This document shows positions 1 to 8,701 of a DNA stretch of 64,000 nt, one piece after another. Position numbers and translations under genes: made by a program. Within the stretch, counting starts at the first letter, position 1. Every line of letters begins with the position of its first letter. The DNA lies in the NCBI GenBank assembly GCA_964409905.1, contig CAYPET010000006.1, forward strand, positions 48,111-112,110. Direction: 5' to 3'. Under the pieces are notes generated by a model that made no database searches, was not told where the DNA came from, and saw only the letters and a program-made list of their open reading frames with translations. The DNA is from JAGNRR01 sp964409905 (GTDB lineage: Bacteria; Bacteroidota; Bacteroidia; Chitinophagales; Chitinophagaceae).

Positions 1-2
1 AT

Positions 3-728
3 AAAGAAGGTTATGAGGTGCGGTGTATCATGCCACGCTTTGGAACAATTAATGAACGCAGACATAAACTTCATGAAGTCGTACGACTTTCTGGTATCAA
101 CATTCATGTTGATAAAGAAGATTATCCGCTGATTATAAAAGTAGCCTCGCTACCTAATGCGCGTTTGCAGATGTACTTTATGGATAATGAAGACATGTAT
201 AAAAGAAAAAGAGTGTTTTATGATACAGAAGGAAATTTTTTTGACGATAATGCGGAACGCACAATTTTCTTTTGTAAAAGTGCCATAGAAACGGTTAAGA
301 AATTTGGTTGGCCTCCAGACATTATTTTCATACATGGCTGGATGGGAGGTTTGATACCAGCCTTGATAAAAAATCAATTCAAAAATGAGCCGGTATTTGC
401 CAACTCTAAAATCATTTATTCGATATCCAAAACGATTACCAGGGAGGGCCTTGGCGAGAGATTTGGTGAGATGTTGGCTAACAGTACACAGTTAAAACCT
501 GCCATGATAACTCCGTTCAAGGGAGGAACTAATGACGATTTGTACAAAGGTGGGGCAAAAAATGCTGACGTCGTTTACCTAAGTCATCCTGAAGTATCGG
601 CCAACATCAAAAAATCAATAAAATCGACTGGCGGCAAGAAAGTGTTAAATTTTAATCCTGAGGATGAAGATTTGAACGCTATCATTGAACTTTATGCTGA
701 AATTTCACCCGAAGAAAGCGACGATTAA
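3..728 (+). CDS. glgA: Glycogen/starch synthase, N-terminal catalytic domain (5' end outside window)
   Basis: The frame is open from base 3 with no in-window start: the residues before the first candidate GTG at 18 (KEGYEVRC) still match the family, so the gene begins left of the window and the ADP-glucose-binding loop is not visible. The motifs MPRFGTINERR and HGWMGG are those of the GT5 starch/glycogen synthase N-terminal domain, which transfers glucose from ADP-glucose to a growing alpha-1,4-glucan in the cytoplasm. The protein stops after this domain with an acidic tail (SPEESDD), without the second Rossmann domain of the roughly 480-residue enzymes; a short form like this is common in Bacteroidota. 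The DUF4270 gene follows after 10 nt and glmS after that, probably as one transcript. Confidence 0.85.
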   Translation, partial: KEGYEVRCIMPRFGTINERRHKLHEVVRLSGINIHVDKEDYPLIIKVASLPNARLQMYFMDNEDMYKRKRVFYDTEGNFFDDNAERTIFFCKSAIETVKKFGWPPDIIFIHGWMGGLIPALIKNQFKNEPVFANSKIIYSISKTITREGLGERFGEMLANSTQLKPAMITPFKGGTNDDLYKGGAKNADVVYLSHPEVSANIKKSIKSTGGKKVLNFNPEDEDLNAIIELYAEISPEESDD

Positions 729-738
729 AATCATCTGA

Positions 739-2154
739 ATGAAAAATCTTTTTTTTGAGCTCAATCCCACATCAAAATCTGCGTGGGTAGGATTGTTGCT
801 ATCCTCTTTTTTGTTGACTACATCTTGCAAAGAAAATACTATTTTGCCTTCTGACTTAGTGCCATTAGTTGACAATATTAATACCTTTCAGCAAGATACC
901 TTCACAGTAATTACCAGTACGGTTTATAAAGATAGCCTGCTTACAGGCGGCAAGTTAAACAATACCAATCGGGCTGGAGATCCAGATTTTGCGCACATGA
1001 TTGGCACCATCTCAAATGATGCGGTATATGGCAAGACGGTTGGCTCATCATACATTCAAGTAAGGCCACCAGCGCCTAGTTTTAGTTTTAGCGGTACAAA
1101 TCAAATTATTGATTCAGTTATATTGGCTATTAATTTTTTGGGTTCTTATGGTGATACTATTTCAGCACCAAACCAGTTTTTTTCATTGTATCGCACAACC
1201 GACAATCTCTCCAAAGACTCCGCCTATTACGAGTCTAATGATGTAACTATTTCATCTCAGCAGTTATTGGATGCGCAACAGGTTAATTTTAATACGCTGG
1301 CAAAAGACTCGCCAGTAGTTAATGGGGTTACGTTGCGACCACAATTGCGCTTTAAGCTACCTGTGCCTTTTCGAGATAGTATTCTTGCACAGCAAAATAC
1401 AAATACGTTTGCCAGTTACGCCAGTTTTCTGGATTGGCTGGGTGGTTTTTTTGTATTGCCAGACTCTACGGCAGGTTCTACTTTGGGGTATTTTGATACC
1501 GACAATACATCTATGTATGTATACTACCGTTATACTAATAATGGCTCTCCAGACACGACAACCGCTGTTTTTCCGTTTGATGCGACCTATTGTAATAGAT
1601 TTAATCGAATAACGCGCAACTATTCAGGTAAGTTTTGTGAGCCATTCATTGGAAATACCATTCCACAAGGAGATTCCATAATATTTATAGAGAGTGAACC
1701 GGGAATGGCCAGTCTAATTTCATTTCCTCATATCGGCCAGTTTCCAAATGCCGTGATTAATAAGGCCGAATTAATACTAACTGTCATTTCGCCAATAACC
1801 AATTACAGTGATACGGTTGCTTATAATATTCCAAATCAAATTCAGATGCTATATGTAGACGAAAATGGAGAGGATCAAGTGTTGGAGGATTATTTATTAT
1901 TAGGCTCGCAACGCGTAGGCGGATTTAGAGGTTTTTATGAGCTAGCCGGTTTGCAACGAATTCAATACAAGTTCAACATATCCCATACAATTCAAAAAGC
2001 AGTGACCACTCAGAATAGTAATTTTGCCTTAAAATTATCAGCAGTCAGAGGCAATTTCCCGGCAAGAGGCAGAGTTATGTTGCGCGGTAGTGGTAGTGCA
2101 GTGGCATTGGAAAAACCAAAATTAAATATTATTTTCACCAAAATACAACGTTAA
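739..2154 (+). CDS. DUF4270 family lipoprotein
   Basis: A 471-residue exported protein. Residues 1-30 form a lipoprotein signal ending in LLTTSC, so Cys30 is the likely lipidated residue and the protein should sit in the outer or inner membrane facing the periplasm or cell surface. The sequence after it (DLVPLVDNINTFQQDTF, then an irregular beta-rich body) fits DUF4270, a Bacteroidota family without an assigned function. It lies 10 nt after the glycogen synthase gene and 6 nt before glmS; this gene order recurs in the phylum. No enzyme motif is visible. Confidence is high for the family and none is claimed for function. Confidence 0.8.
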   Translation: MKNLFFELNPTSKSAWVGLLLSSFLLTTSCKENTILPSDLVPLVDNINTFQQDTFTVITSTVYKDSLLTGGKLNNTNRAGDPDFAHMIGTISNDAVYGKTVGSSYIQVRPPAPSFSFSGTNQIIDSVILAINFLGSYGDTISAPNQFFSLYRTTDNLSKDSAYYESNDVTISSQQLLDAQQVNFNTLAKDSPVVNGVTLRPQLRFKLPVPFRDSILAQQNTNTFASYASFLDWLGGFFVLPDSTAGSTLGYFDTDNTSMYVYYRYTNNGSPDTTTAVFPFDATYCNRFNRITRNYSGKFCEPFIGNTIPQGDSIIFIESEPGMASLISFPHIGQFPNAVINKAELILTVISPITNYSDTVAYNIPNQIQMLYVDENGEDQVLEDYLLLGSQRVGGFRGFYELAGLQRIQYKFNISHTIQKAVTTQNSNFALKLSAVRGNFPARGRVMLRGSGSAVALEKPKLNIIFTKIQR

Positions 2155-2160
2155 AAAATT

Positions 2161-3999
2161 ATGTGCGGAATCGTAGGTTACATAGGCCCCAAAGAGGCTT
2201 ATCCTATTCTAATAAAAGGCTTAAAGCGATTGGAATATCGTGGATATGATAGTGCAGGAGTTGCTTTGCTCAATGGTGAACTTACGATACTTAAAAAAGA
2301 GGGTAAGGTTTCCGACTTGGAGCTCTTTGCTGAAGGTAAGGATAAATCAGGTACTGTTGGTATTGGTCATACACGTTGGGCCACACATGGAGAACCTTCA
2401 GATTTAAACGCCCATCCTCATGCCTCTAATTCTGCACAATTAGCCATTATTCATAACGGCATTATTGAAAACTATGCTTCACTAAAAACTGAGCTCATCA
2501 AAAGAGGCTATACTTTCAAGAGCGAGACCGACACTGAAGTATTAATGAACCTCATTGAGGATATCAAAAAGCAAGAACAAGTAGATATCGTAGAAGCTTT
2601 ACGTATCGCCTTAAATGAGGTGGTTGGGGCTTACGCCATAGTCATTATTGACAAATCAAACCCCGATCAAATCATTGCCGCTCGAAAAGGTAGTCCGCTA
2701 GTAATCGGCATTGGTAACGGCGAGTTTTATGTGGCAAGCGATGCCTCACCAATTGTTGAATTTACAAAAGAGGTTGTTTATCTTAATGATGAAGAATTTG
2801 CGGTTTTAAATCGAAATGGATCTTTCGATATTATGACCTTAGGCAATATTAAAAAAACGCCCTACATCCAGCAGTTGGAAATGGATCTTGAAAATATTGA
2901 GAAGGGGGGGTATGATACGTTTATGCTCAAAGAGATTTATGAGCAACCAAAAGTGATTTTAGATGCCTTGCGGGGAAGAATGAATGCGAGCGAAGGTTGG
3001 ATAAAATTGGGAGGTGTCAGTGAATTTGCAACACGTATAAATAACGCAGAACGTTTAATCATTACCGCGTGCGGGACCTCGTGGCACTCTGGCCTAATTG
3101 CAGAATATGTAATTGAAGAATTGGCACGTGTACCTGTAGAAGTTGAATATGCTTCGGAGTTTCGGTATCGAAACCCCATTGTAAATTCAAAGGATGTCAT
3201 TATTGCCATTTCACAATCTGGAGAAACTGCAGATACTTTGGCTGCTATAGAAATCGCCAAAGAAAGACAAGCATTAATATACGGCATTTGCAATGTGATT
3301 GGCAGCTCCATATCTCGCGTATCGCATGCAGGTTCCTACACACATGCTGGTCCGGAAATTGGTGTGGCCTCCACAAAGGCCTTTACTACTCAGGTAGCCA
3401 TATTAATGCTGATGGCCTTGCAGTTGGCTCAGAAAAAAGGTTCAATATCCGCTTCAAGACTACGTCAGATACTTTATGAAATGGAAGAAATTCCAAAGAA
3501 AATAAAAGAGGCGCTAGAGTTAAATGATGTAATTAAAGAAATTGCCAAGAAGTATAAAGATGCCGAAAATTTTTTATACCTCGGTCGGGGTATTAACTTC
3601 CCGGTGGCACTCGAAGGGGCCTTAAAATTAAAAGAAATTTCATATATACATGCCGAAGGTTATCCTGCCGCCGAAATGAAACATGGCCCAATTGCCCTTA
3701 TTGATGAGAATATGCCAGTGCTTTTTATAGCAACGAATAAAAGTGCCCATGAAAAAATTGTCTCCAATATTCAAGAGGTAAAAGCAAGAAAAGGCAAAGT
3801 GATTGCGGTTATCAATCATGCCGATGAGGTAATTGAAGGGTTGGCTGATGATGTGATTCGAGTACCGGAAACAGAGGAGTTACTCTCTCCATTGGTTTCA
3901 ATTGTTCCCTTACAACTTCTTTCTTACCACATTGCCATCATGCGAGGGTGTGATGTTGATCAACCAAGAAATTTGGCAAAAAGCGTCACTGTGGAGTAA
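2161..3999 (+). CDS. glmS: Glutamine--fructose-6-phosphate aminotransferase (isomerizing)
   Basis: Makes glucosamine-6-phosphate from fructose-6-phosphate and glutamine, the first committed step to UDP-GlcNAc for peptidoglycan and lipopolysaccharide; cytoplasmic. The 612-residue length is typical. The start MCGIVGYIG places the N-terminal nucleophile Cys2, and EYRGYDSAG and GHTRWATHG follow in the glutaminase domain. Two SIS sugar-isomerase domains occupy about residues 290-430 and 460-600, with the sugar-phosphate loop SQSGETADT near residue 350. The C-terminus ends in the conserved PRNLAKSVTVE. The ATG lies 6 nt after the DUF4270 stop, and a hairpin terminator follows at 4025-4050, so glmS is probably the last gene of this transcript. 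Confidence 0.97.
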   Translation: MCGIVGYIGPKEAYPILIKGLKRLEYRGYDSAGVALLNGELTILKKEGKVSDLELFAEGKDKSGTVGIGHTRWATHGEPSDLNAHPHASNSAQLAIIHNGIIENYASLKTELIKRGYTFKSETDTEVLMNLIEDIKKQEQVDIVEALRIALNEVVGAYAIVIIDKSNPDQIIAARKGSPLVIGIGNGEFYVASDASPIVEFTKEVVYLNDEEFAVLNRNGSFDIMTLGNIKKTPYIQQLEMDLENIEKGGYDTFMLKEIYEQPKVILDALRGRMNASEGWIKLGGVSEFATRINNAERLIITACGTSWHSGLIAEYVIEELARVPVEVEYASEFRYRNPIVNSKDVIIAISQSGETADTLAAIEIAKERQALIYGICNVIGSSISRVSHAGSYTHAGPEIGVASTKAFTTQVAILMLMALQLAQKKGSISASRLRQILYEMEEIPKKIKEALELNDVIKEIAKKYKDAENFLYLGRGINFPVALEGALKLKEISYIHAEGYPAAEMKHGPIALIDENMPVLFIATNKSAHEKIVSNIQEVKARKGKVIAVINHADEVIEGLADDVIRVPETEELLSPLVSIVPLQLLSYHIAIMRGCDVDQPRNLAKSVTVE

Positions 4000-4024
4000 A
4001 GGACTTTAAATAAATTATAAAGAA

Positions 4025-4050
4025 GGGCTTCCCAATGGAGGCCTTTTTTT
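4025..4050 (+). terminator. Rho-independent terminator after glmS
   Basis: Eight-pair stem GGGCTTCC / GGAGGCCT (two G-T pairs) with loop CAAT, followed by seven T. It begins 26 nt after the glmS stop. The T run overlaps the stop codon of the convergent adenosyltransferase gene. Confidence 0.75.
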
Positions 4051-4597
4051 ATGGTGCCCAAATAACTTCTGTACCATTGTGCTGTTGCAGTACATACCGA
4101 GAAAGTACAAATAGGTAGTCCGAAAGTCGGTTAAGATACTTTATGATTTGTTCGTCAAGTTCTTCCTGATAGGCTAAGGCTACGCAAATCCGCTCGCCAC
4201 GTCGGCAAACACAACGCGCTATATGAATCTTAGAAGCGGCTTCATCACCACCAGGTAGAACAAAGTTTTTTAATGGCGGTAGAGACTCTTCCATTTTATC
4301 AATGCTAGCTTCAAGAAAATTAATTTCTTGTTCATTCAATGCCGGAATACTCATTTTTATATCCTTTTCAGGACTAGTAGCTAAATGACTACCTAGAGTG
4401 AATAGGTAATTTTGAATTTGATAAAGTTCTGCATGAAAATCCTGGCTCAACACATCCTTGATGTTCCCAATCCATGAGTTGAGCTCATCCACTGTGCCAT
4501 AAGCTTCGATGCGGATATGACTTTTGGGTACTCGAGTACCACCAAGTAATGCCGTTTCACCCTTGTCCCCAGTTTTGGTATAAATCTTAAATGCCAT
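4049..4597 (-). CDS. Cob(I)yrinic acid a,c-diamide adenosyltransferase (PduO type)
   Basis: Transfers the adenosyl group of ATP to reduced corrinoid to form adenosylcobalamin. The 182-residue protein begins MAFKIYTKTGDKGETALLGG, the ATP-binding N-terminus of the PduO/CobO2 family, and carries RCVCRRGERI near residue 140, the matching arginine motif. The open frame extends 17 codons further upstream, but that stretch (MATSCKYAGW) has no family similarity and would bury a promoter element at 4602-4609, so the ATG at 4597 was chosen. Its end is convergent with glmS. Having this gene suggests that the cell uses adenosylcobalamin; a dependent enzyme is not seen in the window. Confidence 0.9.
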   Translation of the reverse strand: MAFKIYTKTGDKGETALLGGTRVPKSHIRIEAYGTVDELNSWIGNIKDVLSQDFHAELYQIQNYLFTLGSHLATSPEKDIKMSIPALNEQEINFLEASIDKMEESLPPLKNFVLPGGDEAASKIHIARCVCRRGERICVALAYQEELDEQIIKYLNRLSDYLFVLSRYVLQQHNGTEVIWAP

Positions 4598-4601
4598 TTG
4601 G

Positions 4602-4609
4602 CAAATGTA
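4602..4609 (-). promoter_or_regulatory. -7 promoter element TACATTTG for the adenosyltransferase gene
   Basis: On the minus strand this reads TACATTTG, an exact match to TAnnTTTG. Only 4 nt separate it from the ATG at 4597, so the transcript would be leaderless or nearly so. No clear -33 TTTG is seen. Confidence 0.55.
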
Positions 4610-4789
4610 CTTCAAATACCACCCTGCGTACTTACAGGATGTAGCCAAATTTATACTAACAAGCCTTTCCTAAGATTATACTGAGATAAGGGCGTACTGT
4701 ATTCTTTGAAAGCGAGTGAAAAATTCTTAGAAGGGGAGTGAAAAAAATATTGATTCAAAGATAAATTGATAGGGGTTCGCTATTTTGTG

Positions 4790-5476
4790 TTATGAATTTT
4801 CTATAGAACTTTCTATAACCCCATCACGCAGTCTAATAATTCGTTTGGCCCTTGCTGCAATATCCTCCTCATGTGTTACGAGGATAATCGTATTACCCTG
4901 TTCGTTTAACGCTTGGAAAATATTCATGATTTCGCCGGATGTTTTTGAATCTAAATTACCTGTAGGTTCATCTGCTAAAATAATGGAAGGACTATTTACC
5001 AAAGCCCTTGCAATGGCCACACGCTGACATTGCCCTCCGGATAATTCATTTGGCTTATGGTCAGCGCGGTCTGAAAGCTCTACTAATTTTAGTTTTTCAC
5101 GGGCCATTTCATGTCGTTCTTTTTTACTATTTCCGGCATAAACAAGGGGTAAAGCTACATTGTCCAATGCTGTGAGTTTTGGCAATAGGTTAAATTGCTG
5201 AAATACAAAGCCTATTTCTTTTGACCGTATATCGGCTAGCGCTTCTTCTTTCAGGGAACTAATTTTTTGATTATTTAAAAAATAGTCACCCGAAGTGGCT
5301 GTGTCTAAACAGCCAATAATATTCATGAGTGTTGATTTTCCAGAGCCTGAAGGTCCCATTAATGCTACATATTCGCCAGAATGTATACTTAAATCAATAC
5401 CTTTTAGCACATGTACAACCTGTTTTTCCAGAAAGTAATCTTTGATTAGATGATTGATGGTAATAACACCTTGCAT
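4790..5476 (-). CDS. ABC transporter ATP-binding protein (MacB/LolD type)
   Basis: ATPase subunit of a 228-residue MacB/LolD-like ABC system. Motifs: Walker A GPSGSGKST at 41-49, Q-loop Gln93, signature LSGGQ at 145-149, Walker B IILADEP at 165-171, and H-loop LVTHE near 200. The insert GCLDTATSGDYFLN and LSGGQCQRVAIARAL fit the lipoprotein-release/macrolide-export subgroup, whose permeases are long FtsX-type proteins. No permease is encoded next to it, so the partner is unknown; a self-standing ATPase of this kind is common in Bacteroidota. It is divergent from the diadenylate cyclase gene, the two starts being only 38 nt apart. Confidence 0.88.
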   Translation of the reverse strand: MQGVITINHLIKDYFLEKQVVHVLKGIDLSIHSGEYVALMGPSGSGKSTLMNIIGCLDTATSGDYFLNNQKISSLKEEALADIRSKEIGFVFQQFNLLPKLTALDNVALPLVYAGNSKKERHEMAREKLKLVELSDRADHKPNELSGGQCQRVAIARALVNSPSIILADEPTGNLDSKTSGEIMNIFQALNEQGNTIILVTHEEDIAARAKRIIRLRDGVIESSIENS

Positions 5477-5492
5477 GTTGAAATGGGAAATC

Positions 5493-5500
5493 CAAATTTA
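5493..5500 (-). promoter_or_regulatory. -7 promoter element TAAATTTG for the ABC ATPase gene
   Basis: Exact minus-strand TAnnTTTG, 16 nt ahead of the ATG at 5476. It sits one base from the plus-strand element of the divergent cdaA-like gene. No matching -33 element found. Confidence 0.5.
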
Positions 5501-5501
5501 C

Positions 5502-5509
5502 TACATTTG
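5502..5509 (+). promoter_or_regulatory. -7 promoter element TACATTTG for the cdaA-like gene
   Basis: Exact TAnnTTTG on the plus strand with a TTG at 5478-5480 as a possible -33 element, 21 nt upstream. Five nt separate it from the ATG at 5515, which favours that ATG over the in-frame GTG at 5509 and predicts a leaderless transcript. Confidence 0.55.
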
Positions 5510-5514
5510 TGGCT

Positions 5515-6309
5515 ATGCTTTTTCTTGTCAACGACTATTTCTCTGAACTTAGCTGGATAGAAATAATTGATATTTCACTCTTTCTGCTCCTTATTTTTCA
5601 GTTGTATAGGGCTGTAAAAGGGAGTATTGCATTCAATATTTTTATTGGTGCCCTAATCATTTATCTATTGTGGCGTGTTATTGTGTGGCTTGAGATGCCG
5701 CTTATGGGCGAAATTTTTAACAGATTGGTAAGTATTGGCTTAATTGGACTGATTGTCCTATTTCAGCCCGAGTTGCGCAAGTTTTTAATTAATATTGGTC
5801 GCAGACCAACCGGACCCTTAATTAAGCGATTTTTTAAAACTAGTGGATTAAAAAAATATATTGCCGAGGAAGAGGTAATAAATGAAAGCATGGAGGCAAT
5901 TCACAAGTTCATAGAGCAAAAAGTTGGGGCAACCCTAGTTTTTGCACGAAGCAATAAATATCAGCTGGATACAAATAATGGTGTATTGATAAACGGTTTA
6001 GTATCTTCCGAACTGTTGAACAGTATTTTTTGTGCAGATAGCCCACTGAAGAATGGTGCCGTATTGATAGATAATAATCAGATTGTAGCCGCAGGTATCA
6101 CGTTGCCTATCAGTGATAGTCAAAAAATGGCTTCACACCGTGGCTTGAGGCATCGAGCTGCCCTTGGGGCTGCAGAAAATGGCGAGGTGATAGCTTTTGT
6201 TATATCACAGGAAACTGGTGAGGTTTCTGTAGCAAAAGATACGGTTTTAATGGAAGCCTTAAGTCTGGAAGAAGTGAAGCAGGAAATGTATAAAGCCCTT
6301 GTTCATTAG
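5515..6309 (+). CDS. cdaA: CdaA-type diadenylate cyclase, catalytic motif altered
   Basis: Membrane-bound DisA_N-domain protein of 264 residues, the family that condenses two ATP into cyclic di-AMP. Three hydrophobic segments lie at about residues 17-30, 40-60 and 68-85, followed by the conserved FQPELRKFL and the cyclase domain from about 120 to 245. The RHR motif is present (RHRAALG, 212-218), but the DGA motif reads NGA (180-182, SPLKNGAVLI): the metal-binding catalytic Asp is Asn. In the DisA family this same change is known to abolish synthesis, so activity is doubtful. The ATG at 5515 was preferred to the GTG at 5509 because a TAnnTTTG element ends at 5509. No CdaR or GlmM gene is adjacent. 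Confidence 0.85.
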   Translation: MLFLVNDYFSELSWIEIIDISLFLLLIFQLYRAVKGSIAFNIFIGALIIYLLWRVIVWLEMPLMGEIFNRLVSIGLIGLIVLFQPELRKFLINIGRRPTGPLIKRFFKTSGLKKYIAEEEVINESMEAIHKFIEQKVGATLVFARSNKYQLDTNNGVLINGLVSSELLNSIFCADSPLKNGAVLIDNNQIVAAGITLPISDSQKMASHRGLRHRAALGAAENGEVIAFVISQETGEVSVAKDTVLMEALSLEEVKQEMYKALVH

Positions 6310-6338
6310 GACATGGGCTGGTTGCGCATCAAAGCTAT

Positions 6339-6947
6339 TTAAGAATTAGATGCGTCTCTTCTGTTTAATTCGTCACGAATTTGTGCGGCCTTAATATAAT
6401 CCTCATTTTCTATAGCTTCATTCAGCAGTTCATTCAACTCTTCCGGGCTCATATCCTCAAGAATATTTTCAGGCTTATTGCTACTCGGTGCAGTTGCTGG
6501 TTCAAATGCGGCGTCTGGCTCTTCTTCTTTGTTTTTATCAATATAGCCGGCATTGCTCAAAATGCTTTCGTAGGTATAAATGGGCGCATTAAATCGGCTT
6601 GCCATTGCCAACGCATCGGAAGTTCTTGAGTCAATTTCTTTTTCGCCATTAGGTGAGTTGCAAACTAGTTTAGAATAAAATATACCCTCCTTCAGTTTAT
6701 ATATCACCACTTCTTTCAACTCGATATGAAATGTGTCCATCATATTTTTCATCATATCGTGAGTCAATGGTCGGGCATTTTTGACATCCTCCAATGATAC
6801 AGCTATAGCCTGTGCCTCGGCATGACCGATGATAATAGGTATTCGACGCACTCCGTTCACTTCACCAATTACCACCGCGTAGGAGTGGGATCCACTAATG
6901 CTATTAGTTAGCGCAACAATCTCAACCTCTATTTTATAGCCACTCAT
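6339..6947 (-). CDS. Bifunctional nuclease (BFN/DUF151) domain protein with UVR motif
   Basis: A 202-residue cytoplasmic protein. Residues 1-130 are a BFN/DUF151 domain (IPIIIGHAEAQAIA, then DSRTSDALAMASRF), a family with reported DNase and RNase activity in some members. After a low-complexity acidic linker comes a UVR motif (about 165-198: LNELLNEAIENEDYIKAAQIRDEL), the short helical hairpin found in UvrB and related proteins. The fusion BFN-UVR is frequent in Bacteroidota. It is 9 nt downstream of etfA, so it is probably the third gene of an etfB-etfA-BFN operon. Role in the cell is not known. Confidence 0.85.
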   Translation of the reverse strand: MSGYKIEVEIVALTNSISGSHSYAVVIGEVNGVRRIPIIIGHAEAQAIAVSLEDVKNARPLTHDMMKNMMDTFHIELKEVVIYKLKEGIFYSKLVCNSPNGEKEIDSRTSDALAMASRFNAPIYTYESILSNAGYIDKNKEEEPDAAFEPATAPSSNKPENILEDMSPEELNELLNEAIENEDYIKAAQIRDELNRRDASNS

Positions 6948-6956
6948 CTTATTTAT

Positions 6957-7919
6957 TTAATTACCTTGAGCCGTCTTGAATTCTTTCAGCGCTGCGGTTA
7001 GTTTCGGTACCACTTCAAATGCATCACCTACAATGCCGTAGTCTGCTGCCTTGAAAAACGGTGCTTCCGGATCTTTATTGATTACCACAATTGTTTTAGA
7101 ACTATTTACACCAGCCAAATGCTGAATAGCCCCACTGATGCCAACCGCTAAGTACAAATTTGGACGAATCGTACCACCTGTTTGACCAACATGCTCATGA
7201 TGCGGTCGCCAGTGACTATCAGCAACAGGACGGCTACACGCTAATGTCGCTCCAATCGAAGCTGCCAAATCTTCCAAGATACCCCAGTTTTCGGGCCCTT
7301 TTAATCCACGACCGCCGCTAACTACCAACTCCGCTTCGGTTAAAGGAGCCGTATCGCCACTCAAGGTATTAGCAGTTTGATTCGTTATGCTATTGTCAGA
7401 AACAGCCACATCTAAATGTTCTTGCCCACCGGCTTTTTGGTTTTCACTAATGCCAACAGAGTTGGGTGTGATACAAATGATTTTTCTATCTGTATTGACT
7501 TTTACATGAGCAAAAGCTTTGCCACTAAAAACACTCTTCTTTATTTGACCATCGCCATCCGGTAAGGCTATTGCGCCGCTTACCATGCCCGCTTTCAATC
7601 GAACAGAAAGACGAGGAGCAATACCACGGGCAGTAACATTATCGCTAAAGACAATGGTGTTGGCACCACTTAGCTCAATCGCTTTTGCCAAGGCGTCCGT
7701 GTAGTTTTTTGAGTTAAAATTATTTAGCTCGGCTTGGCTGGAGTGATAAATTCTATCAGCGCCGTACTTCGCCAATTCCGAAGTATCGTTAACTGCGCCT
7801 AAAACAACTGCCGCACACTCAGTGCCCTGTTGCGCAGCTAACTGTGCGCCATAACTTACGGCCTCCAGGGCTGCTTTCTTAAATTTTCCGTTTTGCTGTT
7901 CTGCGAATACTAATACCAT
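6957..7919 (-). CDS. etfA: Electron transfer flavoprotein, alpha subunit
   Basis: FAD-binding large subunit of the ETF heterodimer, which takes electrons from acyl-CoA dehydrogenases and passes them to ETF:quinone oxidoreductase. The 320-residue length is normal. The C-terminal FAD domain shows GGRGLKGPENW, then SRPVADSHWRPHHEHVGQTG, and LYLAVGISGAIQHLAG near residues 190-275. It starts 3 nt after etfB stops, so the two are co-transcribed. Enoyl-CoA hydratase and hydroxyacyl-CoA dehydrogenase genes occur 5-10 kb away, but no acyl-CoA dehydrogenase is in the window. Confidence 0.95.
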   Translation of the reverse strand: MVLVFAEQQNGKFKKAALEAVSYGAQLAAQQGTECAAVVLGAVNDTSELAKYGADRIYHSSQAELNNFNSKNYTDALAKAIELSGANTIVFSDNVTARGIAPRLSVRLKAGMVSGAIALPDGDGQIKKSVFSGKAFAHVKVNTDRKIICITPNSVGISENQKAGGQEHLDVAVSDNSITNQTANTLSGDTAPLTEAELVVSGGRGLKGPENWGILEDLAASIGATLACSRPVADSHWRPHHEHVGQTGGTIRPNLYLAVGISGAIQHLAGVNSSKTIVVINKDPEAPFFKAADYGIVGDAFEVVPKLTAALKEFKTAQGN

Positions 7920-7922
7920 GTC

Positions 7923-8666
7923 TTAAATCACTTTTGCTTCGTTATGTAATAAATCAACCAATTCCTGAACGTTTTCAGGATCAATTAAACGCACACCGCC
8001 TTTAGCCAGTGGCAATTCGTATGAACTGATTGTTGTAAGCGCCTCTGTAGCCGATGCTTCCACGACGGTGAGTGGTTTTGTACGGGCGGCCATAATGCCA
8101 CGCATGTTGGGTATACGGGCCTCTGCCATACCTTTTTGGCAAGAAACCACTGCCGGCAAGGCCACAGTAAGTGATTCCTTACCGCCGTCTATTTCTCTTT
8201 CGAGCTGCAGCGCATTGCCCTCCGCATCCAGCTTGGTGGCGTTCGGCACAAATTGCATGTCCAGCGATTCGGCTATCATGGCCGGAACACTACCATTATT
8301 ATAGTCTATACTTTCTTTACCTGCCAAAATCAGGTCGTAGTTGTTTGCCTTGGCATATTCAGCAATTTGCATAGCCGTATTATAAGTGTCGGCATTATCC
8401 AAATTTATCCGAATGGCCTGCTCTCCGCCCAAAGCAAGGGCTTTGCGCATAATAGGCTCTACGTCGGCACCACCTACTGATATTAAATGTACTTCAGATG
8501 CTATGCCATTTTCCTTTAATTCCAGAGCGCGCACAAGGGCGTACCATTCGTCATAAGGGTTTATAATCCACTGCACTCCATCCTCCACAAAGCGAGTATT
8601 ATTGTCGGTAAACTGTACTTTTGTGGTCGTGTCGGGAGTCTTAGTTATACAAACTAATATCTTCAT
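7923..8666 (-). CDS. etfB: Electron transfer flavoprotein, beta subunit
   Basis: AMP-binding small subunit of ETF, 247 residues, the usual length. It begins MKILVCITKTPDTTTKVQF and carries the ETF-beta signature region with LPAVVSCQKGMAEARIPNMRGIM near 175-195. It is the first gene of the etfB-etfA-BFN run. A TAnnTTTG element lies 17 nt before its ATG. It is divergent from the TPR gene that precedes tilS, with 35 nt between the starts. Confidence 0.95.
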   Translation of the reverse strand: MKILVCITKTPDTTTKVQFTDNNTRFVEDGVQWIINPYDEWYALVRALELKENGIASEVHLISVGGADVEPIMRKALALGGEQAIRINLDNADTYNTAMQIAEYAKANNYDLILAGKESIDYNNGSVPAMIAESLDMQFVPNATKLDAEGNALQLEREIDGGKESLTVALPAVVSCQKGMAEARIPNMRGIMAARTKPLTVVEASATEALTTISSYELPLAKGGVRLIDPENVQELVDLLHNEAKVI

Positions 8667-8683
8667 TTTTTAAATTTAGAGTG

Positions 8684-8691
8684 CAAATATA
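8684..8691 (-). promoter_or_regulatory. -7 promoter element TATATTTG for etfBA
   Basis: Exact minus-strand TAnnTTTG, 17 nt ahead of the etfB ATG at 8666, inside the 35-nt divergent gap. No clear -33 partner. Confidence 0.5.
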
Positions 8692-8701
8692 AGGGTAGAA
8701 T

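Noticed and set aside
2937..3311. Minus-strand 124-codon frame inside glmS
   Set aside because: Antisense shadow of a fully conserved enzyme.
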